Shown piece by piece: positions 44,522 to 55,041 of a stretch of DNA of 64,000 nucleotides. Position 1 is the stretch's first letter. Each line of letters opens with the position of its first letter. The position numbers and the translations under genes were made by a program. The DNA is from Seonamhaeicola algicola (GTDB lineage: Bacteria; Bacteroidota; Bacteroidia; Flavobacteriales; Flavobacteriaceae). The stretch spans positions 62,775 through 126,774 of the forward strand of contig NZ_VOSC01000033.1 of NCBI RefSeq assembly GCF_007997385.1, in the 5' to 3' direction. The notes under the pieces are model-generated. The model searched no databases, was not told where the DNA came from, and saw only the letters and a list, made by a program, of their open reading frames with translations.

Positions 44522-44594
44522 AAAAACATACAGACTAAAGGTGAATAAAAAGCGTTTGTTATGCTTCTCTTTCATCTAAATCTTAATAAATTAA

Positions 44595-45863
44595 ATGGAA
44601 TCTGTTCAAGCTATAAAACAACGTTTTGGTATTATTGGCAATACGCCAGCACTAAACCGCGCTATTGAAAAAACCATACAAGTAGCACCTACAGATATTT
44701 CGGTATTGGTAACCGGTGAAAGCGGGGTTGGTAAAGAAAGTATACCAAAAATAATACACCAATTATCGCACCGAAAACACAACAAATACATTGCAGTTAA
44801 CTGTGGCGCCATACCCGAAGGCACTATTGATAGTGAACTTTTTGGCCATGAAAAAGGCGCTTTTACAGGTGCCACCCAAACCCGTAGCGGATACTTTGAA
44901 GTAGCCGATGGCGGCACTATTTTTTTAGATGAAGTTGGCGAGCTTCCATTAACCACGCAAGTTAGGTTATTACGTGTTTTAGAAAATGGCGAGTTTATAA
45001 AAGTAGGCTCTAGTAAGGTACAAAAAACCAATGTTCGTATTGTGGCTGCTACAAACGTAAATATGTTTGAAGCCATTGAAAAAGAAAAGTTTAGAGAAGA
45101 TTTATACTACCGCCTAAGCACTGTTGAAATTCACTTACCGCCTCTTCGTGAAAGACAAAGTGATATTCATTTATTATTCAGAAAATTTGCCAGTGATTTT
45201 GCATTAAAATATAAAATGCCAACCGTTAAATTAACCGATGGCGCTATTGATATACTTGTAAAATACCGATGGAACGGTAATATTAGGCAGTTACGAAACA
45301 TTGCCGAACAATTATCAGTTTTAGAACAAGACAGAAACATATCTGCCGAAACCCTACGCTCATATTTACCAAGCGCTAACACCAATTTGCCCGCGGTAAT
45401 AAAAACATCAAAATCTGAAAGCGATTTTAGTAGCGAACGCGAAATTCTTTATAAAGTTTTATGGGACATGAAGAGTGATTTAAACGATTTAAAAAAACTC
45501 ACCATGGAACTCATGAAAAATGGTAATACCAAAGATGTTGAAAAAGACAACGAACATTTAATTCAGAAAATTTACGGTAATAACACTGATGATGATGCGC
45601 TTTATGAAGAGCCTGTACAAGAAACCGAGGTATTATCAATACCAGAGCATACCAGCAACTCTGAAACTATTGATAATTCACAAGACAAATATCATTTTGC
45701 CGAAGAAATAGAGGAAGAAGAAACCTTGTCATTACAAGATAAAGAACTAGAATTAATTAAAAAATCACTTGAACGTCATAACGGAAAACGTAAATTAGCC
45801 GCGGCAGAACTAGGTATAAGCGAACGCACATTATATAGAAAAATTAAACAATATGATTTGTAA
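44595..45863 (+). CDS. Sigma-54-dependent transcriptional activator (AAA+ with Fis-type HTH, no receiver domain)
   Basis: The 422-residue protein starts almost directly with the AAA+ sigma-54 interaction domain (about 10-240): Walker A GESGVGKE (41-48), GAFTGA (88-93) for sigma-54 contact, Walker B TIFLDEVGEL (about 109-117). A linker region follows. The last about 40 residues form a Fis-type DNA-binding domain (KKSLERHNGKRKLAAAELGISERTLYRKIKQYDL). It has no N-terminal sensory or phosphoacceptor domain, so control is probably by expression or by a partner. It heads a plus-strand row with the LptE-like gene 34 bp downstream. A sigma-54-like site is seen upstream of groES in this window. Confidence 0.95.
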   Translation: MESVQAIKQRFGIIGNTPALNRAIEKTIQVAPTDISVLVTGESGVGKESIPKIIHQLSHRKHNKYIAVNCGAIPEGTIDSELFGHEKGAFTGATQTRSGYFEVADGGTIFLDEVGELPLTTQVRLLRVLENGEFIKVGSSKVQKTNVRIVAATNVNMFEAIEKEKFREDLYYRLSTVEIHLPPLRERQSDIHLLFRKFASDFALKYKMPTVKLTDGAIDILVKYRWNGNIRQLRNIAEQLSVLEQDRNISAETLRSYLPSANTNLPAVIKTSKSESDFSSEREILYKVLWDMKSDLNDLKKLTMELMKNGNTKDVEKDNEHLIQKIYGNNTDDDALYEEPVQETEVLSIPEHTSNSETIDNSQDKYHFAEEIEEEETLSLQDKELELIKKSLERHNGKRKLAAAELGISERTLYRKIKQYDL

Positions 45864-45897
45864 TTTTTAGTTCTTTCTATAAACAAGTTCAAAAAAA

Positions 45898-46407
45898 ATG
45901 AAACACACTACATATTTATTTTTATTAGTTTTCTTGGCAGTATTAATTACCAATTGCAAAGTTCAATATGGGTTTTCGCCACCAACATCAATAAAAGCAG
46001 ACACGTATCAGGTTAACAGGTTTGAAAACACATCACTACTATTTGAACCCGGTTTAGATAGAGATTTTAAATTAGCGTTAGAAGATTTAATACAAAATCA
46101 AACCAATTACAGACTAGAACCCTCGGGTGCTGATTTAATTTACGAAGGCGAAATAACCAATTACACCATTGCCCCTACAACATCAACAGCACAAAATACA
46201 GCAGCACAAAACCGGTTAACTATTACCGTTAAGGTTAGGTTTTTTAACACTAATAATAGCGAAGACGATTTAGAACAAAGCTTCTCATTCTTTTATGATT
46301 TTCCTGCAAGCTCACAATTAGTAGGCTCTGTAAAAGATACAGCTCATGAAGAAATTCTAGACCGCTTAACACAAGATATTTTTAATGCCACTTTAGCCAG
46401 ATGGTAG
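45898..46407 (+). CDS. LptE-family lipoprotein (LPS assembly)
   Basis: The 169-residue product has a lipoprotein signal ending in LITNC (Cys near residue 20), then KVQYGFSPPTSIKADTYQVNRFEN, LEDLIQNQTNYRLEPSGADLIYEGEITNY and a C-terminal helix EEILDRLTQDIFNATLARW. This matches the LptE-like proteins of Bacteroidota, which plug the LptD barrel and help lipopolysaccharide reach the outer leaflet. lptD itself is not in this window. It lies between the activator gene and a TPR-like gene. Confidence 0.85.
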   Translation: MKHTTYLFLLVFLAVLITNCKVQYGFSPPTSIKADTYQVNRFENTSLLFEPGLDRDFKLALEDLIQNQTNYRLEPSGADLIYEGEITNYTIAPTTSTAQNTAAQNRLTITVKVRFFNTNNSEDDLEQSFSFFYDFPASSQLVGSVKDTAHEEILDRLTQDIFNATLARW

Positions 46408-46463
46408 CCTAAAATACAAAAAACAACAACATTTATTTATAATATGTAAATTTGGCTAAATCA

Positions 46464-47426
46464 ATGAATTCGTCTCAATTAACAAACATATTGCAAAATC
46501 CGCAGCAAGTAACGCACCAACAAACCGATGCTTTACAAAATATTGTTAATGAATTTCCGTATTTTCAAGCAGCACGCGCCATTTACCTTAAAGGCTTAAA
46601 AAACCAAAGCAGCTTAAAATACAACCAAGCCTTAAAAACCACAGCAGCTTACACTACAGACCGTAGTATACTTTTTGATTTTATTACTTCTGAAGCATTT
46701 TCGCAAAATGAAATATCACAAATCATAAAAAGAAACAGCGTATATTTAAATAATATTGATGTTGATTCTGAAAATATTAATGTAAACAGAAGGGTTATTG
46801 AAGATGAAATTTTAAAACAACACATTAATGATACTAAAGATGTTTTAGACCCCGCACTGTTTCAACCCAAAGAACCTCAAAAAAAAGCCGTAAACTTTAG
46901 TTTAGACACATCAGAAAGCATTTCAAATGTCACAAAAAATGACAAAGAGACAACACCCTCACCTTCCGAAATTTTAAACTTAGGCCAACCGCTTCAATTT
47001 AACAAAAATGAAAAACACTCTTTTAATGAATGGTTAAAATTAACACGTTTTAAACCAATTGAAAGAAAAAACATAAATAATAAAACTGCCCAAAAACAAG
47101 AAGAAGCACCACAAAAAAGCATACAAAAAATTGATTCTGAAAAGGCTAAAAAGTTTGAGCTTATAGATAAATTTATAACCAACACCCCAAAAATAACACC
47201 CAGCGCAACACCTAGTAAAAAAGGGAATTTAGCCAAAGCTCAAATGGTAAAACCCGAGGCGTTAATGACGGAAACTTTGGCACGAATTTATGTGGAACAA
47301 AAAAACTTTAAAAAGGCAATTCAATCTTATAAAATTTTAAGTTTGAAATATCCAGAAAAAAGTAGTTTCTTTGCAAACCAAATTAAGGCAGTAGAACAAT
47401 TACAAAAACAAAACAATAAAGAATAA
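46464..47426 (+). CDS. Tetratricopeptide-like protein of unknown function
   Basis: The product is about 320 residues from the ATG at 46464; a TTG at 46452 is the longer option. The N-terminal about 100 residues are helical (LQNIVNEFPYFQAARAIYLKGLK). The middle is long, polar and probably disordered. The last 55 residues form one TPR-like helix pair (ALMTETLARIYVEQKNFKKAIQSYKILSLKYPEKSSFFANQI). There is no signal peptide. It overlaps the secG start by one base (TAATG), so the two are translationally linked. Function unknown. Confidence 0.8.
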   Translation: MNSSQLTNILQNPQQVTHQQTDALQNIVNEFPYFQAARAIYLKGLKNQSSLKYNQALKTTAAYTTDRSILFDFITSEAFSQNEISQIIKRNSVYLNNIDVDSENINVNRRVIEDEILKQHINDTKDVLDPALFQPKEPQKKAVNFSLDTSESISNVTKNDKETTPSPSEILNLGQPLQFNKNEKHSFNEWLKLTRFKPIERKNINNKTAQKQEEAPQKSIQKIDSEKAKKFELIDKFITNTPKITPSATPSKKGNLAKAQMVKPEALMTETLARIYVEQKNFKKAIQSYKILSLKYPEKSSFFANQIKAVEQLQKQNNKE

Positions 47427-47779
47427 TGAGTTTTACAATATTTTTAGGTTTAATTGTTGTAGTAGCTTTTTTACTAATAGTTGTTATTATGGTACAAAAC
47501 CCTAAAGGAGGTGGTTTATCATCGTCTTTTGGTGGTGGCGGTACTCAACAATTAGGAGGCGTAAAAAAAACTACAGACTTTTTAGATAAAAGTACTTGGT
47601 ATTTAGCAACCTTTTTATTGGTGTTAATTTTAGCATCAAACATAGCTATAAAAGGTGGTAATGAGTCTGCAGACTCAAAAGCGTTAGACACTGATGCGGT
47701 AAATGAAATTGAATTACCAACACAGGCTACAGAACCAACAAATAATGGTGCTGCGGCAGATTCTACAGCAACCAACTAA
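47426..47779 (+). CDS. secG: Preprotein translocase subunit SecG
   Basis: The 117-residue protein has two membrane helices (about 2-22 and 54-74) joined by the conserved SecG loop VQNPKGGGLSSSFGGGGTQQLGG, then a polar, Thr/Ala-rich tail longer than in E. coli. It is the small subunit of SecYEG that aids membrane cycling during protein export. It ends at a strong terminator. Confidence 0.95.
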   Translation: MSFTIFLGLIVVVAFLLIVVIMVQNPKGGGLSSSFGGGGTQQLGGVKKTTDFLDKSTWYLATFLLVLILASNIAIKGGNESADSKALDTDAVNEIELPTQATEPTNNGAAADSTATN

Positions 47780-47796
47780 ACCAATTAGAAAAATTT

Positions 47797-47824
47797 AAAA
47801 GCCAGCTAAATTAGCTGGCTTTTT
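47797..47824 (+). terminator. Terminator after secG
   Basis: AAAAGCCAGCTAA pairs perfectly with TTAGCTGGCTTTT around one or two bases, followed by a T run, 18 bp past the stop codon. Confidence 0.93.
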
Positions 47825-47879
47825 TTATGCCTTATAATTTCAAAGACAGTTAATCTGAAAGTTTGTCAGTTAAATGGCA

Positions 47880-47896
47880 TTGGCACATTTTTAGCT
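47880..47896 (+). promoter_or_regulatory. Candidate sigma-54-type promoter of groESL
   Basis: TTGGCACATTTTTAGCT has the -24 GG and the -12 GC separated by exactly 10 bases, the fixed sigma-54 spacing, with TTGGCAC identical to the consensus. The -12 half is TAGC instead of TTGC. It lies 49 bp before the groES ATG. No CIRCE inverted repeat is present. The match may be chance. Confidence 0.5.
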
Positions 47897-47945
47897 TAAT
47901 GGTAAGGCGTTAAACAATATTAATTTTATAAAAACTATATACAAA

Positions 47946-48221
47946 ATGGGCTTAAACATTAAACCTTTAGCAGACAGAGTTGTTATTGAACCTGCTGCAG
48001 CTGAAACTAAAACAGCATCGGGTATTATCATTCCTGATAATGCAAAAGAAAAACCACAGAAAGGAACTGTTGTGGCTGCCGGACCTGGCACCAAAGACGA
48101 ACCTATTACTGTTAAGGTTGGTGATACCGTTTTATATGGTAAATACGCCGGAACAGAATTAAAATTAGAAGGTACAGATTACCTAATTATGCGCGAAAGT
48201 GACATACTTGCAATTGTATAA
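47946..48221 (+). CDS. groES: Co-chaperonin GroES
   Basis: The 91-residue protein matches GroES throughout: [44 protein letters not shown], including the mobile loop (about 16-32) that binds GroEL, and the C-terminal ESDILAIV. It forms the seven-membered lid of the GroEL folding chamber. It lies 107 bp before groEL, so the pair is the usual operon. Confidence 0.98.
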   Translation: MGLNIKPLADRVVIEPAAAETKTASGIIIPDNAKEKPQKGTVVAAGPGTKDEPITVKVGDTVLYGKYAGTELKLEGTDYLIMRESDILAIV

Positions 48222-48319
48222 ATAATTGCTTGTTAGTTTCCGCAAAAACAAAAAACCTATAAAATAAAACGATATTAACTTTAAAAAAATTTCTGCACAA
48301 ACAGGAATTATAAAAATAG

Positions 48320-49963
<1,644 letters not shown>

Positions 49964-50017
49964 TAACTAATGGTATTAACACATATCTCACTAAAGCTTT
50001 ACAGTGAGGTGATAAAT

Positions 50018-50055
50018 AAAAAAACGCTTTTCTATTTCTAGAAAAGCGTTTTTTT
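50018..50055. terminator. Bidirectional terminator between groEL and the photolyase gene
   Basis: A 17-bp stem built on ACGCTTTTCTA and its complement, with a TTTC loop, is flanked by A and T runs, so it works in both directions between convergent genes. Confidence 0.93.
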
Positions 50056-50076
50056 ATGAAAATAAATTGTTTTTTT

Positions 50077-51354
50077 CTAATCTAAACCAGCCTTATAAAC
50101 ATCTAAAGCGCGTTGTCTGGCATACTTATGTTCAACCATAGGCTCTGGATATTTTGATGTTTCAAACTCAGGAATCCATTGTTTTACATATTTCAAATCT
50201 TTATCAAACTTTTTAAGCTGTTCAATAGGATTAAAAATCCTGAAATAAGGCGCAGCATCACAACCAGTTCCTGCTGCCCACTGCCAGTTACCATTATTGG
50301 CTGCTAACTCATAATCTAATAACTTTTTGGCAAAATAGGCTTCACCCCATTTCCAATCTATCAATAAGTGTTTACATAAAAATCCAGCAGTTATCATTCT
50401 TACACGGTTGTGCATATAGCCTGTTTCATTTAATTGCCGCATACCAGCATCAACCATTGGGTAACCTGTTTTTCCTTCACACCACTTTTTAAAATCTGCT
50501 TTATCATTACGCCATTGCACACCATCGTACTTTTGTTTGAAATTTTCAGTAACCACCTTAGGAAAATGATATAATATTTGCATAAAAAATTCTCGCCAAA
50601 TTAATTCACTTAAAAAAACGCTATTCTTATCATTCAATTTGCTAATTATTTCTCTTACGCTTACCGTACCAAAACGTAAATGCGGACTTAAATAACTTGT
50701 AATATCGGCATCTGGGAAATCGCGTTTTTCTTTATAAACATCCAAATTATCAAGGCTATAAGCCTTCACCTTTATGCCTGATTCTTTGAAACCAATTGCA
50801 CTTAAATCAGGAAAACTGTGTGTTTTATTTAAAAAATTATTGGTGTTTGTTAGTGCTTCAGGGTTTTGAGCTTTATACACCGCTAACCATTTATTTTTAT
50901 AGGGCGTATAAACCGTGTATGGTTTGCCATCATTTTTTAAAACATCATTTTCTTCATGTATTACTTGATCTTTATAAGTATTGAATGTTATTTGATTATC
51001 ACTTAAAAACTTAGCTACTTCAGCATCTCTATTTTGGGCATAAGGTTCATAATCTTTATTGGTATAAACGGTTTTAATTTGATAATTCTCAGTTAATTGT
51101 TTCCAAACATCAAGTGGTTTGCCTTTTAATACTAATAATGAGGTGTTATGTTTTTTTAACTGATTGTTTATACCCTTCAATTGATCATAAATAAAATTAA
51201 CTCTGGCATCATCTTCTGGTAATTCATTTAAAATTTGCTCATCAAAAATGAAAACACAAAGCACCTTCTGTGTTCCAGAAAGTGCTTTATTTAATGCCGT
51301 ATTATCGTGTAATCTTAAATCTCTTCTAAACCAAAATACCGAAATACTATCCAT
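50077..51354 (-). CDS. phrB: Cryptochrome/photolyase family protein, probably CPD photolyase
   Basis: The 425-residue protein opens with the photolyase N-terminal Rossmann-like domain (VFWFRRDLRLHDNTALNKAL) for the antenna cofactor. The C-terminal FAD domain carries LIWREFFMQILYHFP, WCEGKTGYPMVDAGMRQLNETGYMHNRVRM, KWGEAYFAKKLLDYELAANNGNWQWAAGTGCDAAPYFRIFNP. The conserved Trp residues and the N-x-Q-W segment for CPD repair are kept. It should repair UV pyrimidine dimers using light. It is convergent with groEL. Confidence 0.93.
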   Translation of the reverse strand: MDSISVFWFRRDLRLHDNTALNKALSGTQKVLCVFIFDEQILNELPEDDARVNFIYDQLKGINNQLKKHNTSLLVLKGKPLDVWKQLTENYQIKTVYTNKDYEPYAQNRDAEVAKFLSDNQITFNTYKDQVIHEENDVLKNDGKPYTVYTPYKNKWLAVYKAQNPEALTNTNNFLNKTHSFPDLSAIGFKESGIKVKAYSLDNLDVYKEKRDFPDADITSYLSPHLRFGTVSVREIISKLNDKNSVFLSELIWREFFMQILYHFPKVVTENFKQKYDGVQWRNDKADFKKWCEGKTGYPMVDAGMRQLNETGYMHNRVRMITAGFLCKHLLIDWKWGEAYFAKKLLDYELAANNGNWQWAAGTGCDAAPYFRIFNPIEQLKKFDKDLKYVKQWIPEFETSKYPEPMVEHKYARQRALDVYKAGLD

Positions 51355-51382
51355 AAAAATTTGTTGTGTTTTTAATTTATAA

Positions 51383-51730
51383 TTAATGAGCGTCTTTTAC
51401 TTCTTCATCTCGATATTTACAACAGGGATGTACTGAATTGTAAGCCTCATCTGTAGCTTTTTTATCTTTAACATCATGTCCAACAGCTAAAATATTTGCC
51501 TGAATAGTATCTAGATTGGTTTTTCGTTCGTCAAAAATTAATTTAAGTTCGTGCGTTTTCACATTCCATAAAGCAGATTTTACACCTTTTGTGTTTAAAC
51601 TTGCTTTTTCTATGCGGCTTTTACACATCATACAAACGCCATCAACCTCTAAACTGGCTCTTGCATTTTTATTTTGTGAAAATGTTATTGTTGCGGTTAG
51701 CATTAATGCTAGTGTTAATATTTTTTTCAT
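51383..51730 (-). CDS. Exported heavy-metal-associated (HMA) domain protein
   Basis: The 115-residue protein has a signal peptide (about 1-19, ending TFSQ) and an HMA-type ferredoxin-like domain with the metal motif GVCMMCKSRIEK (CxxC at about residues 33-36). The C-terminal HPCCKYRDEE adds another possible metal site. It probably binds Cu(I) in the periplasm. It lies 91 bp downstream of the TonB receptor, and the HYC_CC_PP gene is next beyond that receptor, together suggesting copper handling. Confidence 0.85.
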   Translation of the reverse strand: MKKILTLALMLTATITFSQNKNARASLEVDGVCMMCKSRIEKASLNTKGVKSALWNVKTHELKLIFDERKTNLDTIQANILAVGHDVKDKKATDEAYNSVHPCCKYRDEEVKDAH

Positions 51731-51821
51731 GATTATTTTATTTTTTTCATTTCCGCGGAAGCGAAAATCTATTTAAATTATTTATTTTATTTAATTCACT
51801 CCTTCATTAGAATGATAGCTA

Positions 51822-54068
51822 CTATTTAATTTTAAACCTCAACCCAGCATAATACATGCTTCCAAAAATTGGGCCGTATACAAATGTGGTATCAAAATTT
51901 GCTCCAAAAGGGTCATTAGCTCCTAAAACAGGATTTGATTGCCTTACATTTGTTATGTTTTCGCCACCTAAATATACTTCAAATTTAGGAGAAAACACTT
52001 TTGTTACCTGCGCATTTAAGGTTGCCAAAGTTGGTGTGCTTTCTGGTAATTGGTATTGAGATGGATTACCTAATGTTGATGCAAACCTTTGGCTACTTAG
52101 CCAGTTAAATGTGGCATCAAACTTCCAACGGCTACGTGCCCCTTCTTCTCTATTAGTTGCATATCCTAAATTTGCAAAAAACCTGTGTTTAGGTGTTAGT
52201 GGTTTTTCTAATGTTCCTGATTTATAATCTGTTTTAACATCATAATATTTATAGGCCGTTCTAAAATCAACACCTTCAAACGGGTTATAATTTACTTCTA
52301 TTTGAAAGCTATTAGCGTAACTATTGCCTTCAAGATTATAAAAACTAATTTCTTGAGGATTTTCAAAATCTACAACAATTTGATTTTTAAAATCGGTTTT
52401 ATAGAAATCAAAAGTAACATCGGCTTTTCTTCCAAAGAGATTAAAACCTTGTAAATACGATACGCCGTAATTCCATGCAATTTCGGGGTTTAAACCATAA
52501 ATTTCACCAGTTGTATTTACTATATTAATGCTTCTTGATGTTGAAAATATATTTTGATTTTCGGCAAAAATATTAGCACTGCGCTTGCCACGCCCAACCG
52601 AAGCCCTAAATGCCGATTTGCTCCAAGGCGAATATCTTGCATGTAGCCTAGGCGTAATAAAAGTACCTAGTAAGTTATGATGATCTATACGCAGGCCCGC
52701 TGTAACATTAAATAATTCTAAATTATCATAATTATATTCAAAAAATGCACCTACAGATTGCTCTGTGCGTTCATAATCTGTTGTATTAACAAGCTCGTCA
52801 TAATCATCATACGTATAACTAATGCCTGTTTTTATTTTATGTCTGGAATCTGAAATTATAGAATTATAAATAGCATTTGCATACAAACTGTTATGGGTTA
52901 TATCATAGGTATTCAATCCGAAATATGATTGTTGCTCATGGCTACTAAAAGCGGTTTGCACTCCAATGCTTTGCCATGGAATTTCAGGATTCACATAGCC
53001 TAATTTTGCTGAAACTTCGTAGCGCTTGGTATCTATTTCGCTTCCCCAATGGTTTGTAGTAAGCTTGTCGTTATTAGGATTAAAGTCTAATTCACCAGCT
53101 TGTTTGTCGTCATTTAAAAACTTCAAATTAATAAAACTAACAAAACCTTTTTCGGCATTGGTGTATTGCCAGCGGTTCATAATATTTATTTGGTTGTAAA
53201 TTGGCATATCTAAAAAACCATCGTCATTTACATCATGTTTAGCTTGGTGGCTGTTACCATGCACATACAAACCGGTATGCCATTTACTTGAAACCTTAGT
53301 GTTTATGTGCGTATTAAGCTCCATACGTTCACTACTTGCTCCGTATAAATTAACAAACAATTTATTATCTGTAGATGGTTTTACAAGTTCTGTATTTATT
53401 TGCCCCGCAATACTTTCAAACCCATTAACAACGCTACCCGCTCCTTTGGTTACCTGAATACTTTCTACCCAAGTACCTGGTATAAAACTCAACCCAAACG
53501 CTTGTGAAGCCCCACGGATAGAAGGAATATTTTCAGTAGCTATTAATATATACGGACTTGTTAAACCCAACATTTTTATTTGCCTTGTTCCTGTTACAGC
53601 ATCGGCAAAATTTACATCAATTGATGGATTGGTTTCAAAACTTTCAGATAAGTTACAACAGGCTGCTTTTAGCAACTCATCACTACTTACGGTAAAGGTA
53701 TTGGTTGCTTGCATATACGATTTAGCTGTTGCTTGTTTTCTTGAAGTTACAGTTACAGCCTCTAAATTATCTGTTGGCTGTAAATAATGTTTAATAGGTT
53801 TTGGTGCCGTTACTGTTAAAGTATCTGTTTTGTAACCTACATAACTTATAATTAATTGGCTGTATTCTTTTTTATATTGAAGGGTAAATTTACCATCAAT
53901 ATCGGCCACAGTACCAACATCAGTATGTAACCAATATACATTTGCGCCGGCTAGCCTTATATTTTTATTTTGTGTATTTGCTTCTAAAACTACACCCCTA
54001 ATTTGCTCTTGTGAGCTAACTAATAACGGTAGTAGAAACAATACATATAATATTTGTTTCATTTTCAA
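51822..54068 (-). CDS. TonB-dependent outer-membrane receptor, probably metal-related
   Basis: The 748-residue protein has a signal peptide, a carboxypeptidase-D-like regulatory domain (about 20-105, VVLEANTQNKNIRLAGANVYW), and a plug domain containing AACCNLSESFETNPSIDV (about 135-152) and VTKGAGSVVNGFESIAGQINTEL. A beta-barrel follows, ending in YYAGLRFKIK. Unlike the SusC gene in this window it has no SusD partner and no STN domain. The CC pair in the plug and the neighbouring HMA and HYC_CC_PP genes point to transport of copper or another soft metal or its chelate. The substrate is inferred only from context. Confidence 0.9.
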   Translation of the reverse strand: MKMKQILYVLFLLPLLVSSQEQIRGVVLEANTQNKNIRLAGANVYWLHTDVGTVADIDGKFTLQYKKEYSQLIISYVGYKTDTLTVTAPKPIKHYLQPTDNLEAVTVTSRKQATAKSYMQATNTFTVSSDELLKAACCNLSESFETNPSIDVNFADAVTGTRQIKMLGLTSPYILIATENIPSIRGASQAFGLSFIPGTWVESIQVTKGAGSVVNGFESIAGQINTELVKPSTDNKLFVNLYGASSERMELNTHINTKVSSKWHTGLYVHGNSHQAKHDVNDDGFLDMPIYNQINIMNRWQYTNAEKGFVSFINLKFLNDDKQAGELDFNPNNDKLTTNHWGSEIDTKRYEVSAKLGYVNPEIPWQSIGVQTAFSSHEQQSYFGLNTYDITHNSLYANAIYNSIISDSRHKIKTGISYTYDDYDELVNTTDYERTEQSVGAFFEYNYDNLELFNVTAGLRIDHHNLLGTFITPRLHARYSPWSKSAFRASVGRGKRSANIFAENQNIFSTSRSINIVNTTGEIYGLNPEIAWNYGVSYLQGFNLFGRKADVTFDFYKTDFKNQIVVDFENPQEISFYNLEGNSYANSFQIEVNYNPFEGVDFRTAYKYYDVKTDYKSGTLEKPLTPKHRFFANLGYATNREEGARSRWKFDATFNWLSSQRFASTLGNPSQYQLPESTPTLATLNAQVTKVFSPKFEVYLGGENITNVRQSNPVLGANDPFGANFDTTFVYGPIFGSMYYAGLRFKIK

Positions 54069-54131
54069 TTTAATTTAAGAATAGTTTTTTACTGGTATTT
54101 CTGTTTTATAGAAATAAAAAACGCTATTAAA

Positions 54132-54542
54132 TCAAATCAAAAAAACTTGGTCTAAAACTAAAATATTGGTTGTTAATTTTGGTGGAGAATAATCTTTATG
54201 CGGTATGGTTTGCTTTGGTAAACTTTCAAAAAGATTATAAAAAGTATAAACAAATGATGTTATGAATAATTGCTGTTGAAACTCTAAATTGTTTGACGAT
54301 TTTAAAAGTTTATCTTGCCCTTCAACTACATGAACTTCATCTTTACAACACGATTTTTTGGTGGTTTTTTCTAAATCTTGCCCTTGTGTTTCCATGCCAC
54401 ATTTATTGGCATCGGCAAATAAAGACACATCAATTAAAACATCGCCGCAATAATGTTTTTCAACAGTAAAAGATACTGTAGAAATCAACACTAACAATGC
54501 TAAAACTGCACAAAAACCTTTATGTAAAAACTGTTTTACCAT
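54132..54542 (-). CDS. HYC_CC_PP family protein (small exported Cys-rich protein)
   Basis: The 136-residue product carries the three signature segments the family is named after: KHYCGD near 29-34, KKSCCKDE near 67-74 and DYSPPKL near 117-123. An N-terminal hydrophobic segment (AVLALLVLISTVSF) acts as signal or anchor. Members occur beside TonB receptors and HMA proteins in Bacteroidota. The conserved His/Cys residues suggest metal binding, most likely copper, but activity is not established. It lies 63 bp before the TonB receptor gene on the same strand. Confidence 0.88.
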   Translation of the reverse strand: MVKQFLHKGFCAVLALLVLISTVSFTVEKHYCGDVLIDVSLFADANKCGMETQGQDLEKTTKKSCCKDEVHVVEGQDKLLKSSNNLEFQQQLFITSFVYTFYNLFESLPKQTIPHKDYSPPKLTTNILVLDQVFLI

Positions 54543-54597
54543 ATACTATCACAAAAATACAAAACAATACTGATACCGTTTTGTTTTTATTAAATGA

Positions 54598-55041
54598 TTA
54601 ACATTTTAAAGTCTGCTTTTTAAGCTTGTTATAGTAAAATGCGGGTAGTAGAAGTATTAAAAAAATAGGCTGAATTAAAAAACGGCGTATGTTGAAAAAC
54701 ATATAATAATCTTCTTGCTTGGGGTTAATTACAAAGTAACTGTACAACAGCATAAGCACTAAAAAGGCTACAGCGTATACCAAACCAGAAAATTTAACCA
54801 CATTTATATCTTTAAAAATCACATATAAAATGGCTATTGATATCGTGGTATTAATAGTGTACCGCAATGCTGTAAATATTAAAAGCTTTGCAATTTCACG
54901 CCTGGGGCTATCAATGTACAAATAATCGTTTTGAAAAAACTGTAAATACGGATCGTAAAACAACGTTTCTTCAAAAGCTCTTACTAAAATAAGCAACGTA
55001 AAGAGCATAAATAACATCAAATATTTTGCAATTTTATACAT
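54598..55041 (-). CDS. Exosortase F system-associated protein
   Basis: The 147-residue protein has about four membrane segments and the conserved hallmark NDYLYIDSPRREIAKLLIFTALRYTINT and YYMFFNIRRFLIQPIFLILLLPAFYY. This family is found only next to XrtF, the exosortase of Flavobacteria. It overlaps the xrtF stop by 8 bp, so the two are translationally coupled. It probably acts with XrtF in processing or anchoring exported proteins with a C-terminal sorting signal; its exact role is unknown. Confidence 0.9.
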   Translation of the reverse strand: MYKIAKYLMLFMLFTLLILVRAFEETLFYDPYLQFFQNDYLYIDSPRREIAKLLIFTALRYTINTTISIAILYVIFKDINVVKFSGLVYAVAFLVLMLLYSYFVINPKQEDYYMFFNIRRFLIQPIFLILLLPAFYYNKLKKQTLKC

